DNA from: CAZTDP01 sp964612565
GTDB lineage: Bacteria > Patescibacteriota > WWE3 > UBA101185 > UBA10185
DNA: 22,151 bases
Reading direction: 5' to 3'
NCBI GenBank assembly: GCA_964612565.1
Contig: CAZTDP010000012.1
Coordinates: 1-22,151, forward strand
Every line of letters starts with the position of its first letter. Position 1 is the first letter of the stretch. Shown in pieces: positions 19,651 through 22,151 of the stretch. Below the pieces are notes generated by a model. It saw only the letters and a program-made list of their open reading frames with translations, searched no databases and had not been told where the DNA came from. A program made the translations under genes and the position numbers.

Positions 19651-22151
19651 ATGCGTTTTTCCAAATATACTGCCCTTACGCCGGAAAAAACTGCACTTTT
19701 GCTGGGTACAAATCTGGAAAAAGGACTGACAGAGTCTCAAGCAGATCAAAACCGCCAAAAGTACGGTTCTAACGAGATTATATCAAAATCGGCGACCTGG
19801 TACGGAATACTTATACGCCAATTTCAATCATCCTTTATTTACCTCTTAATTGTAGCCTCGGTCGTTTCCTTTTTATTAGGCGAAAAAACAGACGCGCTTT
19901 TAATTATTATTTTTATTTTAATAAACGTTTTTTTGGGTTTTTTTCAGGAGTTTAGGTCCGAAAGGACGGTTCAGCTTTTAAAACAGTTTGTAGCTCATCA
20001 AGCACATGTAATAAGAAACGGCCAGCACCTCGAACTTGATTCAAAGGAACTAGTTGTCGGCGACATTGTTATTTTAGAAGCCGGCGATGTTGTTCCTGCC
20101 GACTTGCGAATTATTATAGCTCACGATCTTGTTGTTGATGAGTCAAGCATAAGCGGCGAATCTGCTCAAATTAGAAAAACAGACAAAACCCTAAAAAGTG
20201 GAACATCTCATCTTTTCTTGGCGGAAAATATAGCGTTCTCGGGTTCAACTCTCACAAGTGGCTATGCAAAAACAATTGTTGTTGCGGTTGGAGTCGAGAG
20301 CCAGTTTGGAAAAGTTTCAAATTTAGCGCAAAGCACTTCTCACACCGGAGTGTTTGAAAAGGAACTTAGCAAGTTAAGTAACTTTATCTTAAAGCTGGTT
20401 TTTGTAACGTTGCTGGGTGTGATGCTGTTAAATATTTTTGTCAAGACGTCGGAAGCTAATATTATTGGTTTACTGCTTTTTTCTATTGCTTTGGCCGTGT
20501 CGGTAATTCCTGAAGCTTTGCCCGTGGTCGTAACTTTTGCATTATCTAAGGGTGCGCTGGTTTTGGCCAAAAACAAGGTTGTTGTTAAGCGTTTAGCTTC
20601 TATCGAGGATCTTGGTTCGATTGAAGTTTTATGTACCGACAAAACCGGTACATTGACCGAAAATACTTTGCAGGTTGCAGATGTCTTTGCTCCCGATTCA
20701 CAAAAAGCACTTTTCTATGCTGGAATTTGTACGTCAGAACTTTTAAGTAAAAAAGCTGTAAACAACTCTTTTGATTTAGCAATTTTTAATAAACTCACAG
20801 ATGCAGACAGAAAAATGATTTTAAAAATACCTAAAATCGAGGAACTTCCGTTTGATCCGGATCGCAAACGAAATAGTGTTTTAGTTCAACTCGGAAAAAG
20901 TTACGAACTCATTGTTCGCGGCGCTGCCGAACCAATTCTAAATTTTTCAAATATCACCGCAGCTAATAAAAAACAGCTGTCGGATTGGATACACGAAAAA
21001 GGATACGAAGGCAAACGTGTTATTGCTGTTGCTTCCAAAAAATTAAAAAAACCTTCCGAGTACGGAGAAAAATTTGAGGAAAAAGGTTTGGAACTTGTGG
21101 GGTTAATTTCATTTGTTGATCCAATTAAAAAAACCGCTTTTTCTGCAATTAAAAAAGCAGAAAAATTGGGGATTCAAATTAAAATATTAACGGGCGACAG
21201 CAAAGAAATATCCGGTGCCGTTGCATATGCCGCGGGTTTAATTGATACACCCGAAGACGTGATTTCCGGTGAAGAGCTTGAAGGTTTGTCGGTAAATGAA
21301 CTGGCCGATATTTGTCTTAAACACAAGGTTTTTGCTCGCGTTTCCCCGGAACAAAAACATTTAATTATTCAAACACTAAAAAATTTTTATAATGTCGGCT
21401 ACCTGGGAGAAGGTATAAACGATGCTCCTGCTTTAAAAGCCGCAAATGTGGGAATTGTAGTAAAAGAAGCATCCGACATTGCGCGTGAATCCGCCGATAT
21501 CATTTTGCTTAAAAAAAGTTTACAAGTTGTCGTCGACGGAATCCAAGAAGGTCGAAAAGTTTTTGCGAACGTTTCAAAATATATTCGTGCTACCCTAGCC
21601 TCAAATTTCGGAAATTTTTACGCTGTGGCAATTTCAACTTTATTTATAAAATATCTTCCGATGCTTCCTATTCAAATTTTGTTATTAAATTTGCTAAGTG
21701 ATTTTCCGATGATTTCTATTTCGGGCGATACTGTGGATGAATCCGAATTAAAAACTCCGTCCAAATTTGATCTCAAACAATTTGCAATTTTAGCTTCACT
21801 ACTTGGAGTTGTCAGCACCTGTTTCGATCTTTTAACATTTGCAATATTCTCACAGATGGGAGAAAAACATTTGCAAACATATTGGTTTATTTGTTCGGTG
21901 CTAACGGAGTTGGTGTTTATTTACACGATTAGGACAAAAGGCTGGTTCTTTAAAGCAAAAGCTCCGACGTTTAACATGCTATTCTTAACGCTCACTGCAG
22001 CCGTTGTAACGGTTGCAATTCCTTTCACATTTATTGGCCAAACTGATCTTTACTTTATTAAACCGGAACTTCCTTTGCTAGGGGTTTTAGGTGGAATTGT
22101 TGTTTTGTATTTTGTTGTTTCGGAGTTGGTGAAGGTTGGGTTTTATAGGTC
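19651..22151 (+). CDS. Cation-transporting P-type ATPase (P2/P3-like), 3' end cut by window
   Basis: 833 residues are visible, open to the window edge. An ion pump of the HAD-superfamily P-type ATPases. Order: N-terminal cation-ATPase domain (LLLGTNLEKGLTESQA); helices M1-M2; actuator motif SGES (Glu170); M4 motif PEALP (287-291); phosphorylation site DKTGTLTEN with Asp330; nucleotide domain with RGAAEPIL; LTGDSKE; and the hinge motif GEGINDAPAL (586-595). Further hydrophobic segments follow; the protein is nearly complete. There is no CPC heavy-metal motif, so Ca, Mg, Na/K or H are likelier ions. The hinge motif normally reads GDG; here the Mg-binding Asp is Glu587. No Shine-Dalgarno; a promoter lies 6 nt upstream. 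Confidence 0.93.
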   Translation, partial: MRFSKYTALTPEKTALLLGTNLEKGLTESQADQNRQKYGSNEIISKSATWYGILIRQFQSSFIYLLIVASVVSFLLGEKTDALLIIIFILINVFLGFFQEFRSERTVQLLKQFVAHQAHVIRNGQHLELDSKELVVGDIVILEAGDVVPADLRIIIAHDLVVDESSISGESAQIRKTDKTLKSGTSHLFLAENIAFSGSTLTSGYAKTIVVAVGVESQFGKVSNLAQSTSHTGVFEKELSKLSNFILKLVFVTLLGVMLLNIFVKTSEANIIGLLLFSIALAVSVIPEALPVVVTFALSKGALVLAKNKVVVKRLASIEDLGSIEVLCTDKTGTLTENTLQVADVFAPDSQKALFYAGICTSELLSKKAVNNSFDLAIFNKLTDADRKMILKIPKIEELPFDPDRKRNSVLVQLGKSYELIVRGAAEPILNFSNITAANKKQLSDWIHEKGYEGKRVIAVASKKLKKPSEYGEKFEEKGLELVGLISFVDPIKKTAFSAIKKAEKLGIQIKILTGDSKEISGAVAYAAGLIDTPEDVISGEELEGLSVNELADICLKHKVFARVSPEQKHLIIQTLKNFYNVGYLGEGINDAPALKAANVGIVVKEASDIARESADIILLKKSLQVVVDGIQEGRKVFANVSKYIRATLASNFGNFYAVAISTLFIKYLPMLPIQILLLNLLSDFPMISISGDTVDESELKTPSKFDLKQFAILASLLGVVSTCFDLLTFAIFSQMGEKHLQTYWFICSVLTELVFIYTIRTKGWFFKAKAPTFNMLFLTLTAAVVTVAIPFTFIGQTDLYFIKPELPLLGVLGGIVVLYFVVSELVKVGFYR

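Noticed and set aside
1..22151. Alternative genetic code with UGA as glycine
   Set aside because: TGA ends nusB, recG and tyrS at family-correct positions, and no in-frame TGA interrupts a conserved gene.
1..22151. Prophage, insertion sequence, toxin-antitoxin or defence island
   Set aside because: No transposase, integrase, phage structural or nuclease-effector genes are visible; the small orphan genes do not form recognisable toxin-antitoxin pairs.

Overview
The window reads as ordinary chromosomal DNA of a small-genome bacterium with low to moderate GC. UGA is a stop codon here (nusB, recG and tyrS end in TGA), so this is not a lineage that recodes UGA. Several translation enzymes look trimmed: PheT has no EMAP-type tRNA-binding domain, ThrRS has no TGS domain and TruB is short with no obvious PUA domain. 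Tight gene packing, tiny intergenic gaps, apparently leaderless promoters and orphan small proteins together suggest a Patescibacteria/CPR genome, possibly Microgenomates-like. That placement is inference; no rRNA gene is present to confirm it.

Layout. At 1-139 there is a tandem 52-bp repeat array that abuts and overlaps the end of nusB. It can be read as a chain of ATGA-coupled micro-ORFs. Positions 136-737 hold rpmF-nusB (minus strand). A small orphan gene with its own promoter and hairpin lies at 826-1185 (plus). recG-rsmD follows at 1189-3751 (minus), then a second small orphan gene with a bidirectional terminator at 3827-4100 (plus). tyrS and a 39-codon membrane microprotein coupled to it occupy 4112-5448 (minus). 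Three more small orphan genes, on the minus strand with intrinsic terminators after two of them, lie at 5512-6658. On the plus strand come a class A penicillin-binding protein (6772-9516) and pheS-pheT (9570-12501). On the minus strand come an ABC exporter half-transporter (12498-14327) and the operon thrS-infC-rpmI-rplT (14360-17478). The latter has a hairpin before infC, an AUU start for infC, and three copies of a structured repeat between infC and rpmI. truB (plus) converges on, and overlaps, a membrane protein gene (minus, to 19127). A cupin gene (minus) is divergent from a cation P-type ATPase (plus) that runs off the right edge.

How it works together. The content is dominated by translation: initiation factor IF3, ribosomal proteins bL32, bL35 and bL20, tRNA synthetases for Tyr, Phe and Thr, the rRNA methylase RsmD and the tRNA pseudouridine synthase TruB. 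To this are added DNA repair (RecG), antitermination (NusB), wall synthesis (PBP1A) and membrane transport.

The most striking global pattern is in the starts. At least seven genes (nusB, recG, tyrS, PBP1A, truB, the membrane protein and the P-type ATPase) have a -10 like hexamer exactly 6 nt before the start codon, which predicts leaderless mRNAs. Every small orphan gene instead has a strong AGGAG-type ribosome binding site. I do not see a complete new multi-gene system such as a defence island, CRISPR, BGC or prophage. The best candidates for something undescribed are the micro-ORF repeat array, the triple hairpin in the ribosomal protein operon, and the family of SD-led orphan mini-genes. 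No gap without a gene exceeds about 210 bases, and no tRNA or rRNA gene was recognised.
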